64,000 nucleotides of DNA from Saprospiraceae bacterium. Lineage in GTDB: Bacteria; Bacteroidota; Bacteroidia; Chitinophagales; Saprospiraceae. Numbering within the stretch: position 1 is the first letter of the stretch; every line of letters begins with the position of its first letter. Positions 55,947-64,000 of this stretch are shown in pieces. The stretch is taken from the NCBI GenBank assembly GCA_016715105.1, contig JADKBO010000012.1, forward strand, positions 1 through 64,000. Reading direction: 5' to 3'. Under the pieces are notes generated by a model. That model saw only the letters and a program-made list of their open reading frames with translations. It was not told where the DNA came from and searched no databases. Made by a program: the position numbers and the translations under genes.

Positions 55947-57251
55947 TTATTCAATTTTATTTTTCAAATCAAGTACAGCAGCTTTAAACTGCTCTCCCCG
56001 ATCCATGTAATTTTTAAACAAATCGAAGCTGGCGCATGCTGGAGAAAGTAAGACAGTTTCACCCGTTCTTGCGCTTTCTCCAGCCATAAACACCGCGTTT
56101 GAGACCTTAGTAGTTTCTACAATTGTGGGTGTAGTGCCCTTAAAAAACCTTATCAATTTATCATTGTCTATGCCCAGGCATATCAATGTTTTTACTTTCT
56201 CTTTTACAAGTGGCAACAAAACTTCATAGTCATTGCCTTTGTCAATTCCTCCTGCAATCCATACTACCTTTCCTTCCATGGCATCCAAGGCATAAAATAC
56301 CGAGTCTACATTGGTGGCTTTACTATCGTTGATGTATTCCACACCATTGATGGTCGTGATGTATTCCAATCGGTGGGCAAGACTTTCAAAAGTCTCAAGT
56401 CCTAGTGCAATTTCATCATCAGTAAGCCCAATCAATCTAGACATGGTCACCACTGTTTGAATATTGTACCTGTTGTGGCGTCCTTTTAATTTGTATTGAA
56501 AGGATTTACCATCGACTCTTTGTACACCGTTGAGGTAGTTTGCTTCCTCGATTGCTACCAATTGGGGAGCAATCTCAGCCGTGTCCAGATAGTCCAGAAT
56601 TTCCTTGTCGTCTGCGTTGTAGACAAAAAAGTCATCCTTGGTCTGGTTGCGTGTAATCCTAAACTTGGAGGCCACATATTTTTCCATTTTGTACTCATAT
56701 CTATCCAGGTGATCTGGTGTAATATTGAGTATGGTACTCACATGCGGTCTGAAAGTTTCTATGTCATCGAGTTGAAAACTACTGATTTCCAATACGATGT
56801 ATTCCGGATTCCGCTCAGCGACAAGTCCAGCAAAACTATAGCCATAATTTCCTGCGATTTCAACATCTTTTCCGGCACTTTTTAAAACATGATGAAGTAA
56901 AGCTGATGTCGTAGTTTTTCCATTACTGCCCGTTACTGCCAAAATGGTAGAGTGGCAGTGCAGGAATCCAAATTCAATTTCAGAAATAACCTTTGTCCCT
57001 TTGGTTAAAAAGGCAGTTACAACTTCACTCTCATTGGGAATGCCTGGGCTTTTTACGACCAAATCTGCATCCATCAACAACTCAGGAGTATGACCTCCTT
57101 CTTCATATTTTATCAAGTACTGATCAAGAACATCTTTATATTCTTGCTTTATAAAGCCTTTGTCACTCAAAAAGCATTCAAATCCTGCTTTTTTTGCGAG
57201 CAAGGCTGCTCCTTTTCCACTTTCTCCTCCGCCCAAGACAACTACCTTCAT
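55947..57251 (-). CDS. murD: UDP-N-acetylmuramoylalanine--D-glutamate ligase MurD
   Basis: 434-residue Mur ligase. N-terminal nucleotide-type motif VVLGGGESGKGAALLA at residues 4-19, SPGIPNESEV near 68, ATP loop GSNGKTT at 108-114, NITPDHLDRYEYKMEKYVASKFRI near 177, EYINDSKATNVDSV near 305. Adds D-glutamate to UDP-MurNAc-L-Ala in the cytoplasm. Only 3 bases separate it from mraY. Confidence 0.97.
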   Translation of the reverse strand: MKVVVLGGGESGKGAALLAKKAGFECFLSDKGFIKQEYKDVLDQYLIKYEEGGHTPELLMDADLVVKSPGIPNESEVVTAFLTKGTKVISEIEFGFLHCHSTILAVTGSNGKTTTSALLHHVLKSAGKDVEIAGNYGYSFAGLVAERNPEYIVLEISSFQLDDIETFRPHVSTILNITPDHLDRYEYKMEKYVASKFRITRNQTKDDFFVYNADDKEILDYLDTAEIAPQLVAIEEANYLNGVQRVDGKSFQYKLKGRHNRYNIQTVVTMSRLIGLTDDEIALGLETFESLAHRLEYITTINGVEYINDSKATNVDSVFYALDAMEGKVVWIAGGIDKGNDYEVLLPLVKEKVKTLICLGIDNDKLIRFFKGTTPTIVETTKVSNAVFMAGESARTGETVLLSPACASFDLFKNYMDRGEQFKAAVLDLKNKIE

Positions 57252-57254
57252 CTT

Positions 57255-58520
57255 TTATCTCACTTTTAAGGTGATGATACATATGATGGCTAAGATGATT
57301 GTCACGATCCAAAACCTCACTGCAATTTTGGCTTCATGCATGCCACTTTTTTGGTAGTGGTGGTGCAACGGTGCCATTTTGAAAATCCTGCGACCTTCAC
57401 CGTATTTCTTTTTGGTATATTTAAAATATCCCACCTGCAATATCACTGACAAATTCTCTACTACGAAAATGCCGCACAAAACCGGAAGCAAAAATTCCTT
57501 TCTCAATAGGAAAGCCATCACAGCTATGATACCGCCTATCGTCAAACTCCCAGTGTCTCCCATAAAAACCCGGGCTGGAAACGAATTGTGCCATAAAAAC
57601 CCAATACATGCTCCAGCAAAACAGGAGGCAAAAATGGTCAGCTCACTGATGTTTGGCAGGTAAAATATATTGAGATAATCTGCAATGATTGTGTTACCCG
57701 AAACGTAGGCAAACACTGCAAGTACAAATCCAATAATGGCCGATACTCCTGCTGCCAAACCGTCTAATCCGTCGGTCAAATTTGCTCCGTTGGATATTCC
57801 CGTTACGATGAATATCACAATGGGCACAAAAATCAACCACAACCACAACCTTGAATTTTCAGAAAATACATTGGAGATCATTCTGTAGTCAAAGCTGTTG
57901 TCTTTCAAAAGTGGTATGTTGGTCAGCGTTGTTTTCACGTAAACCATTTCCCTTACTTTTGCCTCTTGATTGACAGCCGGCACGATTATTTCATACCTTT
58001 CCTTTATTTCAAATCCGCCAGCTTCTGCTTCCGAAAGCGGCATTCTCACAACGATATCGTCGTGCAATAACATGATTGAACCGATGAATAGGCCCAATCC
58101 TACCTGACCAATGATTTTGGTTGTACTTTTTAGTCCTGCCTTGTTTTTCTTGAATACTTTGATGTAGTCATCCGCAAAACCAATAAATCCCAACCAGACC
58201 GTTGTCACCAACATGATGATCAAGTATATATTATTGAGCTTACCAAACAATAAACATGGAATCATAATGGCAGCGATGATGATAAAACCACCCATCGTTG
58301 GTGTGCCTTCTTTTTCCTTTTGTCCAGTAAGACCTAGATCTCTAACTGTTTCTCCTACTTGTAATCTCCTCAGGTAACCGACAATCCTTTTACCCAAAAC
58401 CAGTGAAATCACTAGTGATAAAATGATTGCCGCGCTTGATCTAAATGTGATGTATTGAAACAACCCTGCTCCGGGAAGATCAAATTGCCTATCTAAAAAA
58501 TCAAATAAATAATACAGCAT
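57255..58520 (-). CDS. mraY: Phospho-N-acetylmuramoyl-pentapeptide transferase MraY
   Basis: 421 residues, about ten membrane helices; makes lipid I. Motifs TPTMGGFIIIAA near 74, the aspartate-rich FADDYIKVFKKNKAGLK near 115, GANLTDGLDGLAAG near 250, GDTGSLTIGG near 325 and the histidine loop MAPLHHHYQKSGMHEAKI near 385. Length exceeds the ~360 of many bacteria because of a ~60-residue extracytoplasmic insertion (about 165-230, PLSEAEAGGFEIKERYEI ... NSFDYRM), as is usual in Bacteroidota. Separated from murE by 120 bases without a terminator. Confidence 0.96.
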   Translation of the reverse strand: MLYYLFDFLDRQFDLPGAGLFQYITFRSSAAIILSLVISLVLGKRIVGYLRRLQVGETVRDLGLTGQKEKEGTPTMGGFIIIAAIMIPCLLFGKLNNIYLIIMLVTTVWLGFIGFADDYIKVFKKNKAGLKSTTKIIGQVGLGLFIGSIMLLHDDIVVRMPLSEAEAGGFEIKERYEIIVPAVNQEAKVREMVYVKTTLTNIPLLKDNSFDYRMISNVFSENSRLWLWLIFVPIVIFIVTGISNGANLTDGLDGLAAGVSAIIGFVLAVFAYVSGNTIIADYLNIFYLPNISELTIFASCFAGACIGFLWHNSFPARVFMGDTGSLTIGGIIAVMAFLLRKEFLLPVLCGIFVVENLSVILQVGYFKYTKKKYGEGRRIFKMAPLHHHYQKSGMHEAKIAVRFWIVTIILAIICIITLKVR

Positions 58521-58640
58521 AAATACTCACATTCAAATTTTTAAAAAAAACAGTGCAGATGTAATATGTTTGAACTTTTCCAGCAGGGATTACAACTGCA
58601 ACTGCTAAACCAACCTGAGAATGATTAATAGAACCTCTCT

Positions 58641-60110
58641 TTAGGCCTTAGAATCCAATGCGTCTTCCAGTACCTTTTTATCTTCAAATGGCAATTTCTC
58701 GCCTTTTATATCTTGGTATTTTTCATGTCCTTTTCCGGCTACCAAAACCACATCCGATCCTTTTGCGATCATAACAGCGGTTTTTATTGCTTGGCTTCTA
58801 TCCGAAATGGCCACAACTTTATTCTTCAATTCTTGGGGTATTCCTTCAAACACCTCGCTTATAATTTTATCAGGGTCTTCGCTTCTCGGATTATCACTCG
58901 TGATGATGACCCTGTCACTTTTTTGGGCGGCGATTTTTCCCATTTCTGGCCTTTTTGTTTTGTCTCTGTCTCCTCCACATCCAAAAACAGTGATCAGACT
59001 TGAGCCAGTTGGCTTCGATTTTTTCAGCGTTTCTGTGATGTTTTCCAAAGCATCGGGTGTATGTGCATAATCCACAATGCCCACGATCTTGGTATTTTTA
59101 CTTTTCACCAATTGCATTCTGCCTTCAGCACCTGGTAAGTATGAAAGGATTTGCAAAATTTGGTCGGATTCAAAACCTAGCTCTTTTGCTGTACCATAAA
59201 CTGCCAGCAAATTGTAAGCATTAAATTCGCCCATCATGCCCATCATCACTTCTTTGCCATCTACCCATAAGTGCAAACCCGATGTATCATTGCTAAGCAC
59301 TTTACAGCGATAGTCTGCCATCGACTTCAAACCATAGGTTTTTACTTTTGCCTTGGTATGATCATACATCGATTTCCCATTTCTGTCATCGAGATTGATC
59401 ATTGTGAAAGCTTCTAAGCTCAACTGATCAAAAAATTTCTTTTTTGCCCTTTGATAGTTGAGAAAAGTACCATGATAATCTAGATGGTCATGTGTGATGT
59501 TTGTGAAAATTGCCCCTTTAAACGGAATGCCAAATACTCTTTCCTGGTCCAAAGCATGACTGCTTACCTCCATGAATGCATAAGCACATCCAGCCTTTAC
59601 CATTCTATCCATCAATGCAGCAATTCCTTGTGCATCTGGCGTCGTATGAGTTGCTGGCACTATTTCCCCTCCTATCTTATTTTCTACCGTCGAAAGCAAA
59701 CCACATTTGTATCCCAACTCTGTAAAAAGTTGGAAAAGTAGTGTCGCAACGGTTGTTTTTCCATTCGTTCCTGTGACTCCAATGACCTTCAGCTTTTCGG
59801 CAGGAAAATCATAAAAAGCCTGACTTACTCTAGCAAAAGCTTGAGCACTGTTTTCCACTTTTATGTAGCTTACATTCGCGTCAAGCGTAAGTGGCAATTC
59901 TGTGCATAAAATGAGTGCTGCTCCTTTGTTTACGGCCATTTCAATAAATGAATGCCCATCGCTAGTAGCACCTTTTATGGCTGCGAAAAGAAATCCATTT
60001 TCGATTTTTCGGCTATCCAGCGTAATACCTGTTACCTCAAAATCGGTCGGACCATAAACTTCGCATCGCCCATTACCATCCAATATTTCAATCAACTTTT
60101 GTGCTCTCAA
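58641..60110 (-). CDS. murE: UDP-MurNAc-tripeptide synthetase MurE (meso-DAP type)
   Basis: 489-residue Mur ligase. ATP loop GTNGKTT at 114-120, NITHDHLDYHGTF near 204, and the specificity motif DNPRSEDP at 406-413, diagnostic for meso-diaminopimelate instead of lysine. The only available start in frame after the ftsI stop is TTG at 60110 (LRAQKLIEIL), 15 bases after ftsI; no ATG/GTG lies upstream before a stop. A TTG start for an essential ligase is unusual, and translational coupling to ftsI probably supports it. Adds meso-DAP to UDP-MurNAc-L-Ala-D-Glu. Confidence 0.96.
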   Translation of the reverse strand: MRAQKLIEILDGNGRCEVYGPTDFEVTGITLDSRKIENGFLFAAIKGATSDGHSFIEMAVNKGAALILCTELPLTLDANVSYIKVENSAQAFARVSQAFYDFPAEKLKVIGVTGTNGKTTVATLLFQLFTELGYKCGLLSTVENKIGGEIVPATHTTPDAQGIAALMDRMVKAGCAYAFMEVSSHALDQERVFGIPFKGAIFTNITHDHLDYHGTFLNYQRAKKKFFDQLSLEAFTMINLDDRNGKSMYDHTKAKVKTYGLKSMADYRCKVLSNDTSGLHLWVDGKEVMMGMMGEFNAYNLLAVYGTAKELGFESDQILQILSYLPGAEGRMQLVKSKNTKIVGIVDYAHTPDALENITETLKKSKPTGSSLITVFGCGGDRDKTKRPEMGKIAAQKSDRVIITSDNPRSEDPDKIISEVFEGIPQELKNKVVAISDRSQAIKTAVMIAKGSDVVLVAGKGHEKYQDIKGEKLPFEDKKVLEDALDSKA

Positions 60111-60125
60111 AGCAAAGCCTATTTC

Positions 60126-62231
60126 TTAGTTTAAATAGATTTCTATCCGTTGTCCTCTGATTGCTGTACCTGGGCTCAATGACATTCTTGTCACTTTCCC
60201 CTTTCCCTGTACAGCTACTCCGAGCCCTAAATTCTCTAGAACATAAACCGCGTCTCTGGCTCCCATACCCCTTACATCAGGCACTTTACCTTTGACTATC
60301 TTTTTATTTTCAATCAGCATTTTTGTTTCAAATGGGTCTACATACACCCACTTGTTTTCTGTTTTATTCTTATAAGGAATTCCTATGTAATCATAAAGTC
60401 CTTTGAAGTCATCTGCAAACCCGGCATTCGCGCCAGGAATTGTGCGCTCCATGTGTGCAGTGTCCAACATTGATTTTGCAGGTTGACACAATTCATGTTG
60501 CCACGCCATAGTTCTTTCTGCAATATTTTTGAATATTGGAGCAGCAACTGCGCTACCATAAAAAACTCCTTTTGGCTCATACAACACGATGATCATGCTG
60601 TATTGCGGATTATCTGCTGGAAAATACCCACAGAAAGAAGCATTGTATTTAGCGTATTCTTCCTTGTTGCTATAATTGACTCTAGTTGTACCAGTCTTGC
60701 CTGCTATTTTTATATAATCAGACTTGATGTTGGTTGCTGTACCAGTCAAAACAACTTCTTCCAACATTTCTTTTGCCTTCAGGATATTTTCTGGCCTTGC
60801 AAGTTGATCTACCAAAATCCTTGGTTCAAACTTTTTGTTTTTACCATTTTCACCCTTGATTTCTGAAACTAAATATGGTCTCATCGTCCTTCCTCCGTTC
60901 GCCACCCCGTTGTAAAAGGTGAGAATTTGAAGTGGTGACATCAAAAATTCATATCCATGGGCCATCCAAGGCACAGTAGTTCCATACCACTTTTTATCAT
61001 CCTTAATTGGATCTTTGATGTATGGTTCTTTTTCACCTTCGATCTCAACACCTGTTTTTTTATCTATACCAAACTTGGTAAGTGTTCTTCTCCATTGTAA
61101 TCTTCCTTCTGCAGATTTGTTATACGCTTCATCTGCAAGTACAGCCATTCCGATGTTGGAACTGATGGCAAAAGCTTCCTTTAAAGTCACTACTCCCCTG
61201 CCATGTTGCTCAGAATCTCTGATTGTTCTATCCTTGAATTTCACTGGTTTTCCACCATTGAGATTCACTTTAGTATCCAGATCTGCATACCCATCTTCCA
61301 AAAGTGCCAGAACTGTTGCCAATTTCATGGTAGAGCCTGGCTCAGTATTGTCACCAATAGCATAATTGAGTTCTTCACGCGGTACCCCATCGATATTAGC
61401 CAAATTTGAAATAGCTTTAATCTTACCAGTAGCCGTTTCCATCAATATGGCCACTCCTTTGGTAGCACTGTATTTGAGCAATGACTTTGAAAGTTCTTCA
61501 TGCACCACATCTTGAAGGTGCACATTAAGATTGGTAATGACATCATCACCTCGTCTAGCACCTATTTCAGATGGATCATAAACGGGTACCCATACATTAT
61601 TTGACAATCTCTTTTGTAAAACCTTGTCTGCAGGACCCGATAGAAATTTATCGAAAGCTCCTTCCAATCCTATTTTTTGGGCATTTTCTCTGTCTTCACC
61701 AATGGTTCTTGAAGCTAGGTCTCTGTAAGGTTTGGCCCGTTTGCCATACTTTACTTCGATCAAACCACCTTTATATTTACCTTCTCTCAGAATAGGAAAT
61801 GTTTTTAAAAGCCTGTACTCGTCTACTGTGAGGTTTTTGTCTATATACAAATACCTGTTTTTAGCACTGCGAGCTTTGCGTAAAATTTGCTTCCATTCAT
61901 ACTTTGATCGATCACTTCTGATGGTCGAACTCAGGTAGAATGCCAGCGAATCAACACCACTTTCAAACACACTTTCTTTCTGGACGGTCATGTCCATTCG
62001 AATTTCAAAGAACTGCAAGGAAGTAGCTAATAAGCTTCCATCGTCGGCAAAAATGCTTCCTCTGTCTGCATTGAGCTCCTTCCACTTCACATTTTTGGCA
62101 CCCATTTTGCGCCATTTATCACCCTCCACTATACTGACTGTAAAAACCCTATACGCTATGACCAATGACAATATGCCGAAGATCATGACTACGAAATAAG
62201 CCCGCGCTAGTAGTTCAGTCTTTTTATCCAT
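60126..62231 (-). CDS. ftsI: Septal penicillin-binding protein (FtsI/PBP3-like transpeptidase) with PASTA domain
   Basis: 701 residues. Single membrane anchor at about 12-30 (YFVVMIFGILSLVIAYRVF), dimerisation/N-lobe module (NADRGSIFADDGSLLATS at 54-71), then the transpeptidase: catalytic PGSTMK with S300 and K303, S357-x-N359 (SSN), and K512-TGT. A PASTA domain closes the protein (KGKVPDVRGMGARDAVYVLENLGL ... GTAIRGQRIEIYLN, about 635-701). Acts with FtsW in septal cross-linking. Between ftsL (31 bases upstream) and murE. Confidence 0.95.
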   Translation of the reverse strand: MDKKTELLARAYFVVMIFGILSLVIAYRVFTVSIVEGDKWRKMGAKNVKWKELNADRGSIFADDGSLLATSLQFFEIRMDMTVQKESVFESGVDSLAFYLSSTIRSDRSKYEWKQILRKARSAKNRYLYIDKNLTVDEYRLLKTFPILREGKYKGGLIEVKYGKRAKPYRDLASRTIGEDRENAQKIGLEGAFDKFLSGPADKVLQKRLSNNVWVPVYDPSEIGARRGDDVITNLNVHLQDVVHEELSKSLLKYSATKGVAILMETATGKIKAISNLANIDGVPREELNYAIGDNTEPGSTMKLATVLALLEDGYADLDTKVNLNGGKPVKFKDRTIRDSEQHGRGVVTLKEAFAISSNIGMAVLADEAYNKSAEGRLQWRRTLTKFGIDKKTGVEIEGEKEPYIKDPIKDDKKWYGTTVPWMAHGYEFLMSPLQILTFYNGVANGGRTMRPYLVSEIKGENGKNKKFEPRILVDQLARPENILKAKEMLEEVVLTGTATNIKSDYIKIAGKTGTTRVNYSNKEEYAKYNASFCGYFPADNPQYSMIIVLYEPKGVFYGSAVAAPIFKNIAERTMAWQHELCQPAKSMLDTAHMERTIPGANAGFADDFKGLYDYIGIPYKNKTENKWVYVDPFETKMLIENKKIVKGKVPDVRGMGARDAVYVLENLGLGVAVQGKGKVTRMSLSPGTAIRGQRIEIYLN

Positions 62232-62262
62232 AATTTGTTAATAAATAACAATTTTACTTATT

Positions 62263-62586
62263 CTATTTTTCTTTGTCTGACTCCAATTTAAGCGGCAACT
62301 TATTGAGGGGTTTTAGACCTTTCTCTTCAAGATTCTTGGTGAGCTGAGATTGAGTGCTTTGATACATCAACTCTTGTTCGAGTGTCATGGCTTGCCAACG
62401 ATAGTCATTTACCTCTTTTTTGAGGGAGTCTATCTTTCGTATTGCTCTCTCGGCTGAGTGTGCATTAAAAATATACACGACTCCAATGCCGACGATAAAA
62501 AATACGAATGGCAAATTCACAAATACCCATTCTGCCCACCTGGATCTGATAAAAGTTGTAGATTTCTTATCTTTAGAACCAGACAT
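62263..62586 (-). CDS. ftsL: FtsL-like divisome protein
   Basis: 107 residues. Short basic cytoplasmic tail, one membrane helix at about 20-40 (WVFVNLPFVFFIVGIGVVYIF), then a coiled-coil (RAIRKIDSLKKEVNDYRWQAMTLEQELMYQS, 48-78) and a charged tail (LNKLPLKLESDKEK). Sequence identity of FtsL across bacteria is low, so the call rests on size, topology and its place between rsmH and ftsI. It would form the FtsQ-FtsL-FtsB type complex activating FtsW/FtsI. 17 bases after rsmH. Confidence 0.85.
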   Translation of the reverse strand: MSGSKDKKSTTFIRSRWAEWVFVNLPFVFFIVGIGVVYIFNAHSAERAIRKIDSLKKEVNDYRWQAMTLEQELMYQSTQSQLTKNLEEKGLKPLNKLPLKLESDKEK

Positions 62587-62603
62587 TTATGTATTATTTT
62601 AAA

Positions 62604-63503
62604 TTATATCTTATAAGCTACTCTCAGCTTTGCACTTCTTGATCGCGGGTTGCGCTTCTGCTCTTTGAAATCGGGAACAATGGGTTTTTTGGTTACCACT
62701 TCAAATGTTTTTTGAATGGCCCCAAAATCGTCTTTGTCCAATTCACCTTCCGTATTGCCTGTTTTGAAGATATTCTTCACCAAGCGATCTTCCAGCGAAT
62801 GATAACTCATCACCACAAATCTCCCACCTGGTCTGAGCAACTTTGCTCCGTCCGTAAGAAATTGTGCTAGACCTGCTATTTCCCCATTTACTTCGATTCT
62901 CAAAGCTTGATAGACTTGTGCAAAATATTTATTTGCAGGTCCCATCGAGTTTTGATCGAGGATTTGGTTGAGCTGACCAGTTGTTGTAATTCCACGATTG
63001 CGTCGTGATTCTACAATGGCTCTGGCCAGGGTTTTAGCGTTGCGTACTTCTCCGTAGGTAGAAAGAATGTTTACAAGATCTGCTTCATTGTATTCATTGA
63101 TGATTACTTGCGCGTCCAGAGGATTGGATTGATTCATCCTCATGTCAAGTGGTGCATCAAATCTGAATGAAAAGCCTCTCTCTGGCACATCAATCTGATG
63201 AGAAGAAATACCCAGGTCTGCAAGGATGCCATCGACTTGATCCACACCATACAAGCGCATAAATTTCTCTATGAATTTGTAATTTGATTGAATCAAAGTA
63301 AAATTGGCGGCATCTGGTGCGTTGTCCCAAGCGTCGTCGTCCATGTCAAAAGCGTACAAATGCCCGTTAGCATTTAGTTTTTCTAAAATAGCTTTGGAAT
63401 GTCCACCAGCTCCGAATGTGACATCAATATAGATGCCGTCGGGTCTGATATTTAAGGACTCAATACATTCCGAGAGTAAGACGGGGATGTGGTAATCAGA
63501 CAT
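62604..63503 (-). CDS. rsmH: 16S rRNA (cytosine1402-N4)-methyltransferase RsmH (MraW)
   Basis: 299 residues from the ATG at 63503 (MSDYHIPVLLSECIESLNI). An in-frame upstream start at 63572 would overlap mraZ by 77 bases and gives a non-family extension, so I reject it. Motif IDVTFGAGGHSKAIL near residue 27, FDMDDDAWDN near 50, GILADLGISSHQID near 90, RGFSFRFDAPLDMRMN near 105, and the C-terminal YHSLEDRLVKN ... RNPRSRSAKLRVAYK. N4-methylates C1402 in the ribosomal P site. It overlaps mraZ by 8 bases (ATGTCTGA), so the two are translationally coupled. Confidence 0.95.
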   Translation of the reverse strand: MSDYHIPVLLSECIESLNIRPDGIYIDVTFGAGGHSKAILEKLNANGHLYAFDMDDDAWDNAPDAANFTLIQSNYKFIEKFMRLYGVDQVDGILADLGISSHQIDVPERGFSFRFDAPLDMRMNQSNPLDAQVIINEYNEADLVNILSTYGEVRNAKTLARAIVESRRNRGITTTGQLNQILDQNSMGPANKYFAQVYQALRIEVNGEIAGLAQFLTDGAKLLRPGGRFVVMSYHSLEDRLVKNIFKTGNTEGELDKDDFGAIQKTFEVVTKKPIVPDFKEQKRNPRSRSAKLRVAYKI

Positions 63504-63963
63504 TTTTTTCTGGTTTGGTAATGGTTGCGAAAACCTCTTGTACCAAACTCGAAAAATCTTCAGGTTCGTCACTGATCATTTTCTCGTATGCATCCTTGGA
63601 CCATACTTCAATGATGTTGTGATAAGCAAATAGAATTACGTCTTTGTCGATGCCAGCATACGACCGCAAATTGGCGGGTATGAGGATGCGATCAACATTG
63701 TCGTTTGTCACTTCTGTTGCCCCTCTGTAAAAATACCTGATAACGTCTCTTTGTCTTTTGTCGTAGATATTGAGTTGGTTTATCTCTTTTGTTTTGTCTT
63801 CCCAAACTTCTCTGGGGTAGATTATCAAATTATTTTCAAAACCACGGTTAAGAATAAAATCGAGATTCCTTTTATTACCTAAGGCTTCTATGAGCTTTTG
63901 TGGCAGTTTTAGTCTGCCTCTGTCGTCTATTTTGCACTCATATTCACCTGTAAGTGAAATCAT
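63496..63963 (-). CDS. mraZ: Transcriptional regulator MraZ
   Basis: 155 residues from the ATG at 63963 (MISLTGEYECKIDDRGRLKLPQKL). A TTG at 63993 would add ten residues but falls inside the predicted -7 promoter element. Two SpoVT/AbrB-like repeats are visible: the first around GEYECKIDDRGRLKLP, the second around NVDRILIPANLRSYAGIDKDVILF-AYHNIIEVWSKDAYE. MraZ represses dcw transcription in studied bacteria by binding repeats in its own promoter. First gene of the operon. Confidence 0.93.
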   Translation of the reverse strand: MISLTGEYECKIDDRGRLKLPQKLIEALGNKRNLDFILNRGFENNLIIYPREVWEDKTKEINQLNIYDKRQRDVIRYFYRGATEVTNDNVDRILIPANLRSYAGIDKDVILFAYHNIIEVWSKDAYEKMISDEPEDFSSLVQEVFATITKPEKNV

Positions 63964-63990
63964 CTTTTTTGTTCTAACCGGTTGATAAAA

Positions 63991-63998
63991 CAAACATA
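63991..63998 (-). promoter_or_regulatory. Candidate -7 element of the dcw operon promoter
   Basis: The minus strand reads TATGTTTG, an exact match to the Bacteroidota -7 consensus TAnnTTTG, placed 27 bases before the mraZ ATG at 63963. The matching -33 element would lie past the window edge, so it cannot be checked. Between it and the ATG is AACCGGTT, a small palindrome. Confidence 0.55.
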
Positions 63999-64000
63999 TT

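Noticed and set aside
63504..63572. Upstream in-frame extension of rsmH
   Set aside because: Would overlap mraZ by 77 bases and adds 23 residues unlike the family; the ATG at 63503 gives the normal MSDYHIPVLL start.
1..64000. tRNA, rRNA or riboswitch genes
   Set aside because: I saw no cloverleaf-compatible stretch, no rRNA-like sequence and no recognised riboswitch core in the intergenic regions; a covariance search could still find a weak one.

Overview
This window is AT-rich chromosomal DNA from a member of the Bacteroidota. Two SusC/SusD pairs, type IX secretion components (PorT and a T9SS sorting domain), many Bacteroidota lipoproteins, DUF3667, and a ubiE-porT neighbourhood all point there. 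The gene set and the style of the intergenic repeats suggest a Saprospirales-like lineage, but that is inference; no rRNA or tRNA gene is present to settle it.

Layout. (1) 1-1144: 3' part of ubiE/menG overlapping porT. (2) 1198-16201, minus strand: a glycan-utilisation-type locus in transcription order susC, susD, two paralogous FG-GAP/ASPIC-UnbV (CRTAC1-like) exported proteins and a GH1 beta-glucosidase, followed by two small exported proteins. (3) 17024-19751, plus strand: a two-gene electron-transfer module (FAD/NAD(P) oxidoreductase and a membrane polyferredoxin), then a conserved acidic protein and a VOC-fold protein. (4) 20649-26398: a second susC/susD pair behind a leader carrying three AATCGATTG sites. 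(5) 26500-27900: a non-coding composite repeat array of eight units. (6) 28018-37838: a giant ThuA / sugar-dehydrogenase / PKD / cytochrome c lipoprotein, a GH2 glycosidase, a GH3-type (auxin-responsive family) acyl-adenylase and a secreted sugar-dehydrogenase-like propeller protein. (7) 37839-39016: non-coding simple repeats and a ~600-bp element bounded by inverted repeats. (8) 39017-47853: small membrane proteins, DUF4240, lipoproteins, DUF2202, a T9SS cargo, DUF3667, a methyltransferase and a GNAT acetyltransferase. (9) 48532-63963, minus strand: a complete dcw division and cell-wall operon, mraZ-rsmH-ftsL-ftsI-murE-mraY-murD-ftsW-murG-murC-ftsQ-ftsA-ftsZ, with a -7 promoter element at the window edge and a strong terminator after ftsZ.

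How it fits together. The accessory half captures and processes extracellular carbohydrate: SusCD transport oligosaccharides across the outer membrane, GH1 and GH2 hydrolyse beta-linked sugars, PQQ-type dehydrogenase domains and a cytochrome c suggest periplasmic or surface sugar oxidation, and the polyferredoxin module suggests additional electron routing. The dcw half is ordinary housekeeping for a meso-DAP peptidoglycan maker.

The most notable cross-cutting observation is that five accessory genes (1198-1901, 4142-7671, 17024-18366, 28018-31409, 31675-34447) each carry an apparent single-base frameshift at or beside an A/T homopolymer, while the 13 dcw genes are all intact. This is either assembly error or real decay/phase variation of exported-protein genes.
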